A stretch of 64,000 bases of DNA from Amycolatopsis mongoliensis (GTDB lineage: Bacteria > Actinomycetota > Actinomycetes > Mycobacteriales > Pseudonocardiaceae). Both the position numbers and the translations under genes were made by a program. Where the stretch lies: assembly GCF_030285665.1 (NCBI RefSeq), contig NZ_CP127295.1, positions 7,812,001-7,876,000 of the forward strand, read 5' to 3'. Below the pieces are notes generated by a model that had not been told where the DNA came from, ran no database searches, and worked only from the letters and a program-made list of their open reading frames with translations. Of the stretch, positions 1-8,383 are shown in pieces; the stretch's first letter is position 1, and every line of letters starts with the position of its first letter.

Positions 1-593
1 CCTACGACCACCGTCCGCCGCGGGGCCGGCGCCAGTGGCTGCTGGGCCGGATCGCGGCGAAGGACGCCGTCCGCCACCTGCTGTGGGCCGGCGGCGAATC
101 CGAGATGTTCCCGGCCGAGCTGCGGATCGGCAACGACGACGTGGGCCGTCCGCACGCGACCGGGGCGTACGGCCGCGAGCTGCCGTCGCTGACGGTTTCG
201 CTGGCCCACCGCGGCGAAGTCGGGGTGGCGATCGCCCGGCACGGGCGCTGCGGCATCGACGTCGAAGAGGTCGGCCCGCGCGCGGGGTCCACTGTGGACG
301 CCGCACTGGGTGCCGGTGAACAGGCCCTGTTCGCCGGCCTGACCGGCGACCCGGAGCGCTGGTTCGCCCGCTTCTGGACCGCCAAGGAAGCCGTGGCGAA
401 GCTGCTCGGCACCGGCCTGCGCGGTGAGCCCCGGGACTTCGAGGTCATCGCCGCGGCGCCGGACGCGCTCACCGTCCGCGCGGCCGGAGCCGACCACGCC
501 GTGCACTGCGCCGACGTCGACAGCCTTCCCGGCGCGCCGCCGCGCCGCTACGTCGTCGCCTGGACCGAAGAGACGAAGGAGACCGCCGAATGA
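1..593 (+). CDS. 4'-phosphopantetheinyl transferase domain, 5'-truncated (probably the C-terminus of a polyketide synthase)
   Basis: The open frame enters from the left edge (first full codon at position 3) and gives about 196 visible residues. The Sfp/AcpS-type signature is clear: GIDVEEV, then WTAKEAVAK about 40 residues on, supplying the Mg-binding Asp/Glu and the KExxxK lysine. An upstream QWLLGRIAAKDAVR segment resembles the PPTase region fused to the C-terminus of iterative type I PKSs. The stop overlaps the start of a free-standing ACP by 4 bp, so this domain probably loads that ACP (and any PKS carrier domain) with phosphopantetheine. Whether it is a fused domain or a separate protein cannot be decided because the start lies outside the window. 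Confidence 0.85.
   Translation, partial: YDHRPPRGRRQWLLGRIAAKDAVRHLLWAGGESEMFPAELRIGNDDVGRPHATGAYGRELPSLTVSLAHRGEVGVAIARHGRCGIDVEEVGPRAGSTVDAALGAGEQALFAGLTGDPERWFARFWTAKEAVAKLLGTGLRGEPRDFEVIAAAPDALTVRAAGADHAVHCADVDSLPGAPPRRYVVAWTEETKETAE
288..298. repeat. TCCACTGTGGA iterated palindrome, copy 1
   Basis: Perfect 11-bp palindrome (extends to GTCCACTGTGGAC at 287-299) inside the PPTase coding region, encoding Ser-Thr-Val-Asp with the uncommon Thr codon ACT. Four further copies lie at 4283, 7674, 22339 and 42919. Confidence 0.6.
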
Positions 594-895
594 GCATCGA
601 GACCACGGCCACGGACGAGGCGACCGTCCTCGCGCAGCTCAGCGGCATGCTGCAGGAGCTGCTCGAGGAATACGGCCTCGACGACGCCGAGATCACCATG
701 GAGACGACCTTCCACGACGACCTCGAGCTGGAGAGCGTCGACCTGGTGGCCCTGTCCGGGCAGCTGCGCGAGCACTACGGCGAGCGCGTCAACTTCGCGA
801 CGTTCATCGCCGAGCGCGACCTCGAGGAGATCATCGCGCTGACGGTCGGCGAGCTCGTCCGCCACATCGTCGCCTCGCTGCGGGCGACGGCGTGA
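590..895 (+). CDS. Free-standing acyl carrier protein
   Basis: 101 residues, acidic, with the carrier-protein fold pattern. The phosphopantetheine site is Ser49 in LELESVDLV, a variant of the DSL motif in which Glu replaces Asp. Its ATG overlaps the preceding PPTase stop (ATGA) and its own stop overlaps the next gene (GTGA), so it is translationally coupled on both sides. It is expected to carry the growing or finished acyl chain for the upstream synthase and to present it to the hydrolase encoded next. The C-terminal half (FATFIAERDLEEI) is typical of discrete PKS/NRPS-type ACPs rather than of the housekeeping fatty-acid AcpP. Confidence 0.88.
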   Translation: MSIETTATDEATVLAQLSGMLQELLEEYGLDDAEITMETTFHDDLELESVDLVALSGQLREHYGERVNFATFIAERDLEEIIALTVGELVRHIVASLRATA

Positions 896-1698
896 GCCGG
901 ATCCGCGCGGGCGAGCTGGACGTGCACGTCCAGCGCCTGACCCCGGAGGTGCCGCTCGACGGGGACGCGCCGATCGTCGTGTGCGTGCACGGGCTGCTCA
1001 CCGACAGCCTCGCCAGCTACTACTTCACGCTCGGCCCGGCGTTCGCCGAGCGCGGGCTCGACGTGCTGATGTACGACCTGCGCGGGCACGGCCGCACGAC
1101 CCGCCCGGAGTCCGGCTACCACCTGGAGGAGTTCGTCGGCGACCTCGTCGCGGTCCTCGACGCGACGGGCGTCACGCGGCCGGTGCACGTCGTCGGCAAC
1201 TCGTTCGGCGCGTCGGTGGCGTTCGGGCTGGCCGCGGCCCGGCCGGACCGGGTCGCCAGCGTCATCGTGATCGAAGGCGAACCGCCGACGCAGGAGTGGA
1301 CGCGGCACATGGCCGACGGGCTCGCCGACGCGAAGACCCGGCTGGCGATCGACGAGGTGATCGGCTGGATCGCCGACAACCACGGCGCGCACACCGCGCG
1401 GCTGTCGAAGGCGGCGAACAAGATCCTCCAGACCACCACGATCGCCGAGGACATCCCGCGCAGCGCGACGATCGCCGCCGACCTCTCGGCCGTGCGCTGC
1501 CCGGTGTTCGCGATCTTCGGCGGCGATTCGGGACTCTCCGCGCAGGTGCCGCACTTCGAGTCGCACCTGGACCCCTGCCGCTGTGTCGTGCTGCCCGACC
1601 AGGGTCACTCGGTACTGGTCGAGCGGACCGCCGAGACGATCGACCTGATCTTCGACTGGGTCCGCGACACCTCGCGCGTCCCGGCCCGGGTGCGGTAG
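892..1698 (+). CDS. Alpha/beta-fold hydrolase (thioesterase-like), PKS cassette
   Basis: 268 residues from a GTG that overlaps the ACP stop by 4 bp. Oxyanion-hole HG at about residue 33, nucleophile elbow GNSFG with Ser104, acid in the FGGDSG segment and a late GHSVLVE histidine make a complete Ser-Asp-His triad. The position directly after PPTase and ACP suggests a role as chain-releasing or editing thioesterase for the ACP-bound product; this is inference from context. No signal peptide is visible, so it is cytoplasmic. Confidence 0.85.
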   Translation: MSRIRAGELDVHVQRLTPEVPLDGDAPIVVCVHGLLTDSLASYYFTLGPAFAERGLDVLMYDLRGHGRTTRPESGYHLEEFVGDLVAVLDATGVTRPVHVVGNSFGASVAFGLAAARPDRVASVIVIEGEPPTQEWTRHMADGLADAKTRLAIDEVIGWIADNHGAHTARLSKAANKILQTTTIAEDIPRSATIAADLSAVRCPVFAIFGGDSGLSAQVPHFESHLDPCRCVVLPDQGHSVLVERTAETIDLIFDWVRDTSRVPARVR

Positions 1699-2867
1699 TG
1701 GCCCGGTTCCTGTTCGTCGTCCCGCCGCTGGTCGGGCACGTCAACCCGGCCGCCGGCGTCGCGGCCGAGCTCGCCGCGCGCGGGCACGAGGTCGCCTGGG
1801 CCGGCCACGAGGAGCTGCTGTGGCAGCTGGCCGGCCCGGCCGCGCTCGTCTTCTCCTGCGGCGTGCCGGCCGGCGCCCCGGAGCGCCCGGCCGGGCTCAA
1901 GGGACCGGCCGCGCTGCGGTTCCTCTGGGAGGACTTCCTCGTCCCGCTGGCCGACGCGATGGCCCCCGGCGTGGACGCCGCGATCGACGCGTTCGCGCCG
2001 CACGTCGTGGTCGCCGACCAGCAGGCGCTGGCCGGCGGGCTGCTGGCCGAGGCCCGTGGCCTGCCGTGGGTGACCTCGGCGACGACGTCGGCCGAGCTGA
2101 TCGACCCCCTTTCGGGCATGCCGAAGGTCGCGGAGTGGGTCGATGCGCTGGTCGATGATCTGCGCGCGCGGATCGCCGATGGCCGTGGCTCGGCGGACCC
2201 CCGGTTCTCGCCGCACGGCGTCCTGGCGTTCACCACCCGCGAGCTGCTGGGTGCGGCGCCGCTCCCGCCGCGGGTGCGGCTCGTCGGGCCGGCGCTGGGT
2301 TCCCGTCCGTCCACATCGGACTTCCCATGGGAGTGGCTCGACCCCTCTCGGCCGACGGTGCTGGTCTCCCTGGGCACGGCCAACACCGATGCGGGCGCGA
2401 GCTTCCTCGCGACCGCGGCGGAGGCGTTCGCCGGGATGGACGCGCGGGCCGTCGTCGTCGACCCCGGCGAGGTGCTTGGCGCGGTGCCGCCGAACGTCCT
2501 GGTGCGCCCGCGGGTCCCGCAGCTGCCGCTGCTGCCGCGGGTGGACGCCGTGCTGTGCCACGCGGGCCACAACACGGTGTGCGAAGCGCTGTGGCACGGC
2601 CTGCCGCTGGTGGTGGCCCCGATCCGCGACGACCAGCCGATCGTGGCGGCCCAGGTGGTGGCCGCGGGCGCGGGCATCCGGCTGCGCTTCGTCCGCGCCG
2701 GCGCGGACCGCATCGCGGCGGCGGTCGAGGAGGTGCTCACCGAGCCGTCGTACCGGCGGGCGGCCGAGACCGTGGCGACGTCGTTCCACGCGGCGGGCGG
2801 AAGTGCCGCGGCGGCCGGGCATCTGGAACAGCTCGCGCTCGAAAGCCTCGCCCGTCTGAAGCCGTGA
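1698..2867 (+). CDS. Glycosyltransferase, GT1/MGT family
   Basis: 389 residues, GTG start sharing one base with the preceding stop. The N-terminus (FVVPPLVGHVNPAAGVAAEL) has the acceptor-domain GHxxP pattern, and the C-terminal nucleotide-sugar signature HAGHNTVCEALWHGLP falls near residues 285-302, followed by DDQP. This is the usual GT-B layout of macrolide- and zeaxanthin-type glycosyltransferases. As the last gene of the PPTase-ACP-hydrolase cassette it probably glycosylates the released polyketide. No deoxysugar genes are visible nearby, so the donor may be a common UDP- or dTDP-hexose. Confidence 0.88.
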   Translation: MARFLFVVPPLVGHVNPAAGVAAELAARGHEVAWAGHEELLWQLAGPAALVFSCGVPAGAPERPAGLKGPAALRFLWEDFLVPLADAMAPGVDAAIDAFAPHVVVADQQALAGGLLAEARGLPWVTSATTSAELIDPLSGMPKVAEWVDALVDDLRARIADGRGSADPRFSPHGVLAFTTRELLGAAPLPPRVRLVGPALGSRPSTSDFPWEWLDPSRPTVLVSLGTANTDAGASFLATAAEAFAGMDARAVVVDPGEVLGAVPPNVLVRPRVPQLPLLPRVDAVLCHAGHNTVCEALWHGLPLVVAPIRDDQPIVAAQVVAAGAGIRLRFVRAGADRIAAAVEEVLTEPSYRRAAETVATSFHAAGGSAAAAGHLEQLALESLARLKP

Positions 2868-2911
2868 AAGCGGCATTTACTTCGAAAAAACACGCGGTTA
2901 CGGTGCTGGGT

Positions 2912-3376
2912 ATGACTGTTTCCGTCGATGTCACCGAAGAAGTCCCGGAACTCGTCAAGTCCGCCGAAGCGTTGTTCGCCGAGGACGCGGGGAGCCACGA
3001 CCCGCGCATGGACCTCGGCTGGCCGGCCCGTGAGGGCGCGGCCTACTACCAGGACCTCGTCGAGGACGAGAACGCCCTCTGCCTGCTGGCCCGCTCGGAC
3101 GGCGCGGTGGCGGGCCACCTGATCGGCCGCTTGCTGCCGGTCAGCTCCCTGCGTCCCGGCGCGGTGCGGGCGGTGCTGGAAAGCATGCGGGTCGCGGCGG
3201 AGCGCCGTCGCGAAGGCGTCGGGGAGGCGCTCGTGGCCGCGTTCGTGGCGTGGGCCAAGGAACGGGGGGCGAACGAGCTGGCCGTGCAGGCGTACGCGAA
3301 CAACGAGGGCGCGCTGGCGTTCTACCGCGCGCAGGGGTTCGAGCCGTTCGAGGTCAGGCTGGGCCGGGCGGTGTGA
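2912..3376 (+). CDS. GNAT family N-acetyltransferase
   Basis: 154 residues. The acetyl-CoA loop RRREGVGEALV and the later ANNEGALAFYRAQGFEPFE segment are diagnostic of the GNAT fold. ATG 2912 is the first in-frame start after the glycosyltransferase and gives a normal family length. The substrate is unknown; the family covers protein N-termini, amines and antibiotics. A 44-bp A/T-richer spacer separates it from the PKS cassette, so it may have its own promoter. Confidence 0.82.
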   Translation: MTVSVDVTEEVPELVKSAEALFAEDAGSHDPRMDLGWPAREGAAYYQDLVEDENALCLLARSDGAVAGHLIGRLLPVSSLRPGAVRAVLESMRVAAERRREGVGEALVAAFVAWAKERGANELAVQAYANNEGALAFYRAQGFEPFEVRLGRAV

Positions 3377-3416
3377 GTGGTGCGGTCCGGACCATTCGGG
3401 GGTCACACTGGGGTGC

Positions 3417-4253
3417 ATGGGACTCCTGGACGGCCGGGCCGTCGTGATCACGGGCGCTGGACGCGGACTGGGCCGGGCCTTCGCGCGGCACGCCGCCGGC
3501 GCCGGCGCCGCGGTCGTCGTCAACGACATCGACGCGGACCCGGCGCACGAGACCGTCGCCGCGATCGGGGCGGACGGCGGCACGGCCGTCGCGAGCGTCG
3601 GCTCGGTGGCCGACGCCGGTTACGCCCGGGAGCTGATCACGCTGTGCCGCAACCGGTTCGGCACGCTCGACGGCCTCGTGAACAACGCCGCGATCGGGTA
3701 CCACGCGCTTCCGTGGGAGGACGACGACGCCGAGCGCACCCGGGCCCTGATCGAGACCAACGTCCTTGGCCCGTTCCACTGCGGCACAGCGGCCGCGAAG
3801 GTGATGGTTGCCCAGGGCAACGGTGTCCTCGTCAACGTGACCTCCGGCTCCATGATCGGGCAGCGCGGGGCCGCCGCCTACTCGGCGTCGAAGGGCGCGG
3901 TGGCGTCGATGACGTACTCGTGGGCGGCCGACCTCGCCGAGCACGGGGTGCGCGTCAACGCCGTCAGCCCGATCGCCTGGACCCGGCTGATGGCCGCCGA
4001 TCCGCGCGGGAACCCGGACGCGCAGCCGCCGGAGCGAGTCGCGCCGCTGGTCACCTACCTCCTCAGCGACCTCTCGGCCGGCGTCACCGGGCAGGTGCTG
4101 CGGCTGGCGGACGGGCACCTGCACGCCGTCCGCCAGCCCGCGATCATCCGGCCGGTCCGGCACCAGGACGTCTGGACGCCCGAGGAGATCGCCGCGGCGG
4201 TCGACGGCGGGCTCGTCCTCGAGTCGCCGCCGCGCGACCGCTGGACCCTTTGA
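3417..4253 (+). CDS. SDR family NAD(P)-dependent oxidoreductase
   Basis: 278 residues. The cofactor motif TGAGRGLG occupies residues 12-19, NNAAIG follows, and the catalytic pair is Tyr155/Lys159 in YSASK. The C-terminus is about 30 residues longer than the classical 250-residue SDR and contains RHQDVWTPEEIAAAVD, as in the MaoC-associated or multidomain hydroxyacyl-CoA SDRs. A 3-hydroxyacyl-type dehydrogenase role is plausible but unproven. It lies 40 bp after the GNAT gene. Confidence 0.83.
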   Translation: MGLLDGRAVVITGAGRGLGRAFARHAAGAGAAVVVNDIDADPAHETVAAIGADGGTAVASVGSVADAGYARELITLCRNRFGTLDGLVNNAAIGYHALPWEDDDAERTRALIETNVLGPFHCGTAAAKVMVAQGNGVLVNVTSGSMIGQRGAAAYSASKGAVASMTYSWAADLAEHGVRVNAVSPIAWTRLMAADPRGNPDAQPPERVAPLVTYLLSDLSAGVTGQVLRLADGHLHAVRQPAIIRPVRHQDVWTPEEIAAAVDGGLVLESPPRDRWTL

Positions 4254-4282
4254 CCGGCGCGGACCACCGGAACGGGTGGCTA

Positions 4283-4293
4283 TCCACAGTGGA
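4283..4293. repeat. TCCACAGTGGA iterated palindrome, copy 2
   Basis: Intergenic copy, 42 bp upstream of the MFS start codon, so it could also overlap that gene's promoter. Confidence 0.6.
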
Positions 4294-4334
4294 CGGCTCG
4301 CACTAGCCTCGGAGGCCGAGCGAGGAGGGTGCGG

Positions 4335-6374
4335 ATGACGGCCACCGCGGAGGTCGCCCACGAACCGGCGCCCGCACAGCTGAGCAAGGGGCGGGTCAAC
4401 GCCGTGTTCGGCGCCGTGCTGCTCGGGATGCTGCTCGCCGCGCTCGACCAGACCATCGTCGGCACCGCGCTGCCCACCATCGTCGGCGACCTCGGCGGCG
4501 CCGGGCACCTGTCCTGGGTGGTCACGTCCTACCTGCTGGCCGAGACGATCACGACCGTCGTCGTCGGCAAGCTCGGCGACCTGTTCGGCCGCAAGCTGAT
4601 GTTCCAGCTGTCGGTGATCGTGTTCGGCATCGGCTCGTTCTGCGCGGGCTTCGCCGACAGCATGGTGTGGCTGATCGTCTGGCGCGCGGTGCAGGGCCTG
4701 GGTGGCGGCGGGCTGATGGTCACCTCGACCGCGCTGATCGCCGACGTCGTCCCGCTGCGCGAGCGCGGCAAGTACCAGGGTGTGCTCGGTTCGGTGTTCG
4801 GCGTGGTGACCGTGGCCGGCCCGATGCTCGGCGGGTTCTTCGTCGACCACCTCTCGTGGCGCTGGGCGTTCTACGTGAACATCCCGCTGGTCGTCGTCGT
4901 GCTGGTCGTCGCGTCCTCGGCGATGCCGAACGCCCGCGCGGCGATCAAGCCGGTCATCGACTACGCCGGGATCCTGCTCATCGGGCTCGCCGCGACCGGC
5001 CTGACGCTCGTGACGAGCTGGGGCGGCACGCAGTACGCGTGGGGCTCGCCGACGATCGTCGGGATGGCGATCGGGTCGGTGGTGCTGCTGGCCGCGTTCG
5101 TCTTCGTCGAGTTGCGGGCGAAGGAACCGATGCTGCCGATGCGGCTGTTCCGCAACCCGGTGTTCACCGTCGGCGGGATCATGAGCTTCGTCGTCGGCTT
5201 CGCGATGCTCGGCGCGCTGTCCTACCTGCCGACGTACATGCAGTACGTGCAGGGCACCTCGGCGACGTCCTCCGGGGTGCGGCTGCTGCCGATGGTGCTG
5301 GCGCTGCTCGTCGCGTCGATCGCCGCGGGCAACGCGGTGAGCCGTACCGGGCGCTACAAGATCTTCCCGCTGGTCGGTGCCGCGGGCATGACCATCGGTC
5401 TCTACCTGCTGTCGCGGCTCGACACCGACACCGGGTTCTGGGAGGCGTCGGCGTACATGGCCGTGCTCGGTCTCGGGATCGGGCTCGGCATGCAGGTGCT
5501 GACCATCGCCGTGCAGAACACCGTCGACTACGCCGATCTCGGTGTCGCCACTTCGGGCGTGACGTTCCTGCGGTCGATCGGCAGCTCGTTCGGCGCGGCG
5601 ATCTTCGGCACGGTGTACGCCAACCAGCTGGCCCCGAACCTGGCGGCCGCGGTGGCCGCGCACCCGGTGCCGCCGGGCGTCGACCCGCGTGCCCTGCAGG
5701 TGCCCACCGCCTTGCACGCGCTGCCGGACGCGGTGGCCGCGCCGGTGATCCAGGCGTACAGCGACTCCCTGCACGTCGTGTTCCTCGCCGCGGCGCCGGT
5801 CGGGCTGGTCGCGTTCGCCTTGGCGTTCTTCCTGAAGGAGGTCCCGCTGCGCGACACGGCGCGGGCGGCGGCGCCGGACCTCGGCGACGGCTTCGCGATG
5901 CCGGAAGCCCGCACGGACGACCGCGAGCTCGAACGCGCCGTCGCGACGCTGTTCTTCCGCGAGCGCCGCCAGGTGGCCCCGGCGATCGTTTCGCGAGCCG
6001 GGTCGGATCTCGACGAGGGCGCGATCTGGTGCCTGCTGCAGGTCCACCTGCGTCGGCGCCGCGGCGAGCCGGCGACGCTCAAGGCGATCGGGGAGTACTT
6101 CGGCGTTCCCGCGTCGGTGCTGGAACCGGCGTTCATGCGGCTGGAGCTGACCGGCCACCTGCGCTACAGCGGCGGCGGCTGGGAACTGACCGCGCCGGGC
6201 CGCGACGAGTTCGACAAGGTGGTCCGGGCGTGGCACGACTGGCTGGCCGACCGGCTCGGCGACTGGGGGACCGGCAACCGGGCCGAGCTGGACGCGGCGA
6301 TCGGCCGGGTGGCCGCGAGGTTGCTGGACCAGAGCGCGGAGGTCCGGACCTACGGCAGGCATGCCCTGGTCTGA
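4335..6374 (+). CDS. MFS drug exporter (DHA2/EmrB-QacA type) with C-terminal winged-helix-like extension
   Basis: 679 residues from ATG 4335, chosen over an in-frame GTG at 4329 because GAGGAGGG (4322-4329) is correctly spaced for it. The first about 500 residues form a 14-helix MFS permease with LDQTIVGTALPTI in helix 1 and a GKLGDLFGRK loop, both DHA2 hallmarks. Residues about 515-679 are soluble and read like a winged-helix module (LKAIGEYFGVPASVLEPAFMRL). Such tails occur in some actinobacterial exporters and may sense substrate or regulate transport. No cluster-specific substrate can be deduced. A copy of TCCACAGTGGA lies just upstream. Confidence 0.9.
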   Translation: MTATAEVAHEPAPAQLSKGRVNAVFGAVLLGMLLAALDQTIVGTALPTIVGDLGGAGHLSWVVTSYLLAETITTVVVGKLGDLFGRKLMFQLSVIVFGIGSFCAGFADSMVWLIVWRAVQGLGGGGLMVTSTALIADVVPLRERGKYQGVLGSVFGVVTVAGPMLGGFFVDHLSWRWAFYVNIPLVVVVLVVASSAMPNARAAIKPVIDYAGILLIGLAATGLTLVTSWGGTQYAWGSPTIVGMAIGSVVLLAAFVFVELRAKEPMLPMRLFRNPVFTVGGIMSFVVGFAMLGALSYLPTYMQYVQGTSATSSGVRLLPMVLALLVASIAAGNAVSRTGRYKIFPLVGAAGMTIGLYLLSRLDTDTGFWEASAYMAVLGLGIGLGMQVLTIAVQNTVDYADLGVATSGVTFLRSIGSSFGAAIFGTVYANQLAPNLAAAVAAHPVPPGVDPRALQVPTALHALPDAVAAPVIQAYSDSLHVVFLAAAPVGLVAFALAFFLKEVPLRDTARAAAPDLGDGFAMPEARTDDRELERAVATLFFRERRQVAPAIVSRAGSDLDEGAIWCLLQVHLRRRRGEPATLKAIGEYFGVPASVLEPAFMRLELTGHLRYSGGGWELTAPGRDEFDKVVRAWHDWLADRLGDWGTGNRAELDAAIGRVAARLLDQSAEVRTYGRHALV

Positions 6375-6452
6375 CACCGCAGCGCGCTCTCCCGTGAAGC
6401 GGCGCCGGGCGCTGGCCTGTCGCATTCTCTTCCGCGGGGCCGGCGCCGGGGG

Positions 6453-7289
6453 TCAGCGGCGCCAGAAGTCGTGCGGTGTCCGGCCCGGCCGGAACCCGCA
6501 GCCCTCGACCACGGCCGCCGCCTCCGCGAACCCGTGGCCGACCAGTCCCGGTTCGTGGGCGTCGCTGCCGAACGCCACCGCCTCGCCGCCCACCTCGAAC
6601 CACCAGCGCACCACCTCGCCCGGGAGCGGCACCTTCGTGTTGACCTCCAGTGCGCGGCCGCTCGACGCCAAGGCGCGCAGCACTGTCCGGAACTCCTCCT
6701 CGAAGTCCGCCGCCACGAACGGCGGTCCCTCGCCCGGCCATGAGCGCAGCGCGTAGTCGATGTGCGCCAGCACGGCGAAGCCGGCCGTCGACTCGACCAG
6801 CCCGAGCACCTCGGCCAGGTACGCCCGCAAGACGTCGCCCGGCGGCCGTCCCGTGATCACGGTGACCTCGTGGTGGTGCCCGTCGCCGGGCAGGGAGTGC
6901 ACCGAGCCGAGCACCCGGTCGAAGTCGTGGGCGGCGAGCAGTGCGTCGGCGCGGGGGCGGTGCCAGTGCGGTTCGCTCAGCTCGACGCCCGAAAGGATCC
7001 GCAGGGACGGAAAGCGTGCGCGGCACTCTTCGACGCACGCCAGGTACCCCGCGACGTCCAGGTCCGGCGGCTCGAGGACGCCGTCGGCGCGCAGCCGCAC
7101 CCGGAAGTGGTCCGGCAGCAGCGGCCGGACCGGCTCCGGGACCAGCCACGGCGTCAGGTCCGCGTGCTCGGTGAACGCGACCGACGGCAGCCCCAGCTCC
7201 AGCGCGCGTGCGCACGACCCGATCATCGACCCGGTGACCGTGTCCCACGACCATTCGGTGTGGACGTGACCGTCCGGCGGCAAGCTCAC
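6453..7289 (-). CDS. PHP-domain phosphoesterase (histidinol-phosphatase-like)
   Basis: 278 residues; GTG 7289 starts SLPPDGHVHTEWSWD directly at the first metal-binding HxH motif, and EHADL, HEVTV and GSDAHEP supply further metal ligands. This is the trinuclear-metal PHP fold used by HisK-type histidinol phosphatases and several other phosphoesterases. A role in histidine synthesis is possible, but no his gene is nearby. It is divergent from the LigD-type polymerase with only 39 bp between start codons, and convergent with the MFS gene. Confidence 0.85.
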   Translation of the reverse strand: MSLPPDGHVHTEWSWDTVTGSMIGSCARALELGLPSVAFTEHADLTPWLVPEPVRPLLPDHFRVRLRADGVLEPPDLDVAGYLACVEECRARFPSLRILSGVELSEPHWHRPRADALLAAHDFDRVLGSVHSLPGDGHHHEVTVITGRPPGDVLRAYLAEVLGLVESTAGFAVLAHIDYALRSWPGEGPPFVAADFEEEFRTVLRALASSGRALEVNTKVPLPGEVVRWWFEVGGEAVAFGSDAHEPGLVGHGFAEAAAVVEGCGFRPGRTPHDFWRR

Positions 7290-7328
7290 CAGGCCACCGT
7301 AGCGCCGGTTTCGGGCTACTGTCGGTCC

Positions 7329-8279
7329 ATGGCGCAGAAGTCGGCGGCGGTGGAACTGGAGGTCGGCCCGCACACGGTGCGGATCTCGAACCCGGACCGG
7401 GTGTACTTCCCGGCCCGCGGCGAGACGAAGCTCGACCTGGTCAACTACTACCTCTCTGTGGGCGACGGCATCGTCAACGCGCTGCGCGAGCGGCCGTGCA
7501 TGCTGCACCGCTTCCCGTCCGGGGTGGCCGGGGAGAAGGTCCACCAGAAACGCGTCCCGAACGGCGCGCCGCCGTGGCTGGAGACCGTCCGCGTGACCTT
7601 CCCGCGCTACCACCGGCACGCCGACGAGCTGTGCGTCACCGAACTGGCCCACGTCATCTGGGCGGTCCAGATGTCCACAGTGGAGTTCCACCCGTGGAAC
7701 TCGCGCCGCGGCGACACCGAGAAGCCGGACGAGTGGCGGATCGACCTCGACCCGATGCCCGACTGCGGCTTCGACCGCGTCCGCCGCGTCGCCCATGTCG
7801 CGCACGAGATCCTCGACGAGCTGGGCGCGGTCGGCTGGCCCAAGACCTCCGGCGGCCGCGGCCTGCACATCTACGTCAGGATCGAGCCCCGCTGGGGCTT
7901 CAAGGAGGTCCGGCGCGCCGCCCTGGCCTTCGCGCACGAAGTCGAACGCCGTGCCCCGGACGACGTCACCACGACCTGGTGGCGCAAGGACCGCGATCCG
8001 CGGCTGCTCTTCGTCGACTACAACCAGAACGCGCGCGACCACACGATCGCGAGCGCCTACTCGGTCCGCGGCAACCCGGAAGGCACGGTCTCGACGCCGA
8101 TCCAGTGGGAGGAGATCGACGACGTCGAGCCCGGTGACTTCACCATCGCCACCGTCCCGGCCCGCTTCGCCGAACTGGGCGACCTCCACGCGGGCATCGA
8201 CAAGGCCGTGTTCTCCCTGGACCCGCTGCTGGAGTGGGCCGACCGCGACGGCGTCGAAGAACCACCCGAACCCGACTGA
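7329..8279 (+). CDS. Stand-alone LigD-type polymerase/primase domain (NHEJ)
   Basis: 316 residues covering exactly the polymerase domain of bacterial LigD: N-terminal VRISNPDRVYFP, the metal-binding WRIDLDPMP, then SGGRGLHIYV and DYNQNARDHTIASAYS. It is an archaeo-eukaryotic-primase-fold enzyme that adds nucleotides during non-homologous end joining and takes part in translesion or gap filling. No ligase domain, nuclease domain or ku gene is adjacent, so this is one of the split LigD modules common in actinomycetes. An iterated palindrome copy lies within the gene. Confidence 0.92.
   Translation: MAQKSAAVELEVGPHTVRISNPDRVYFPARGETKLDLVNYYLSVGDGIVNALRERPCMLHRFPSGVAGEKVHQKRVPNGAPPWLETVRVTFPRYHRHADELCVTELAHVIWAVQMSTVEFHPWNSRRGDTEKPDEWRIDLDPMPDCGFDRVRRVAHVAHEILDELGAVGWPKTSGGRGLHIYVRIEPRWGFKEVRRAALAFAHEVERRAPDDVTTTWWRKDRDPRLLFVDYNQNARDHTIASAYSVRGNPEGTVSTPIQWEEIDDVEPGDFTIATVPARFAELGDLHAGIDKAVFSLDPLLEWADRDGVEEPPEPD
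7674..7684. repeat. TCCACAGTGGA iterated palindrome, copy 3
   Basis: Inside the LigD-type polymerase gene, encoding Ser-Thr-Val-Glu with the rare Thr codon ACA. Confidence 0.6.
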
Positions 8280-8332
8280 CGTGTCGGGTTGCAACGCCGG
8301 CTGAAGAACACCCGCGACGGAGGACCCGGCCG

Positions 8333-8378
8333 GTCGTGAGTGTTTAGGAGGGTTAGAACCCTCCTAAACACTCACGAC
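8333..8378. terminator. Perfect 22-bp-stem palindrome between convergent genes
   Basis: Arms 8333-8354 and 8357-8378 are exact reverse complements around an AG loop, beginning GTCGTGAGTGTTTAGG. It sits between the convergent polymerase and thiolase genes and is more A/T-rich than its surroundings. A bidirectional terminator is the simplest reading. The length and perfection also suit a dispersed intergenic palindromic repeat, testable only against the whole genome. Confidence 0.7.
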
Positions 8379-8383
8379 GGGGG

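Noticed and set aside
1262..3583. 773-codon minus-strand frame across the PKS cassette and GNAT genes
   Set aside because: Arginine/proline-rich reverse shadow of high-GC coding DNA, with no domain and complete overlap with four well-supported genes.
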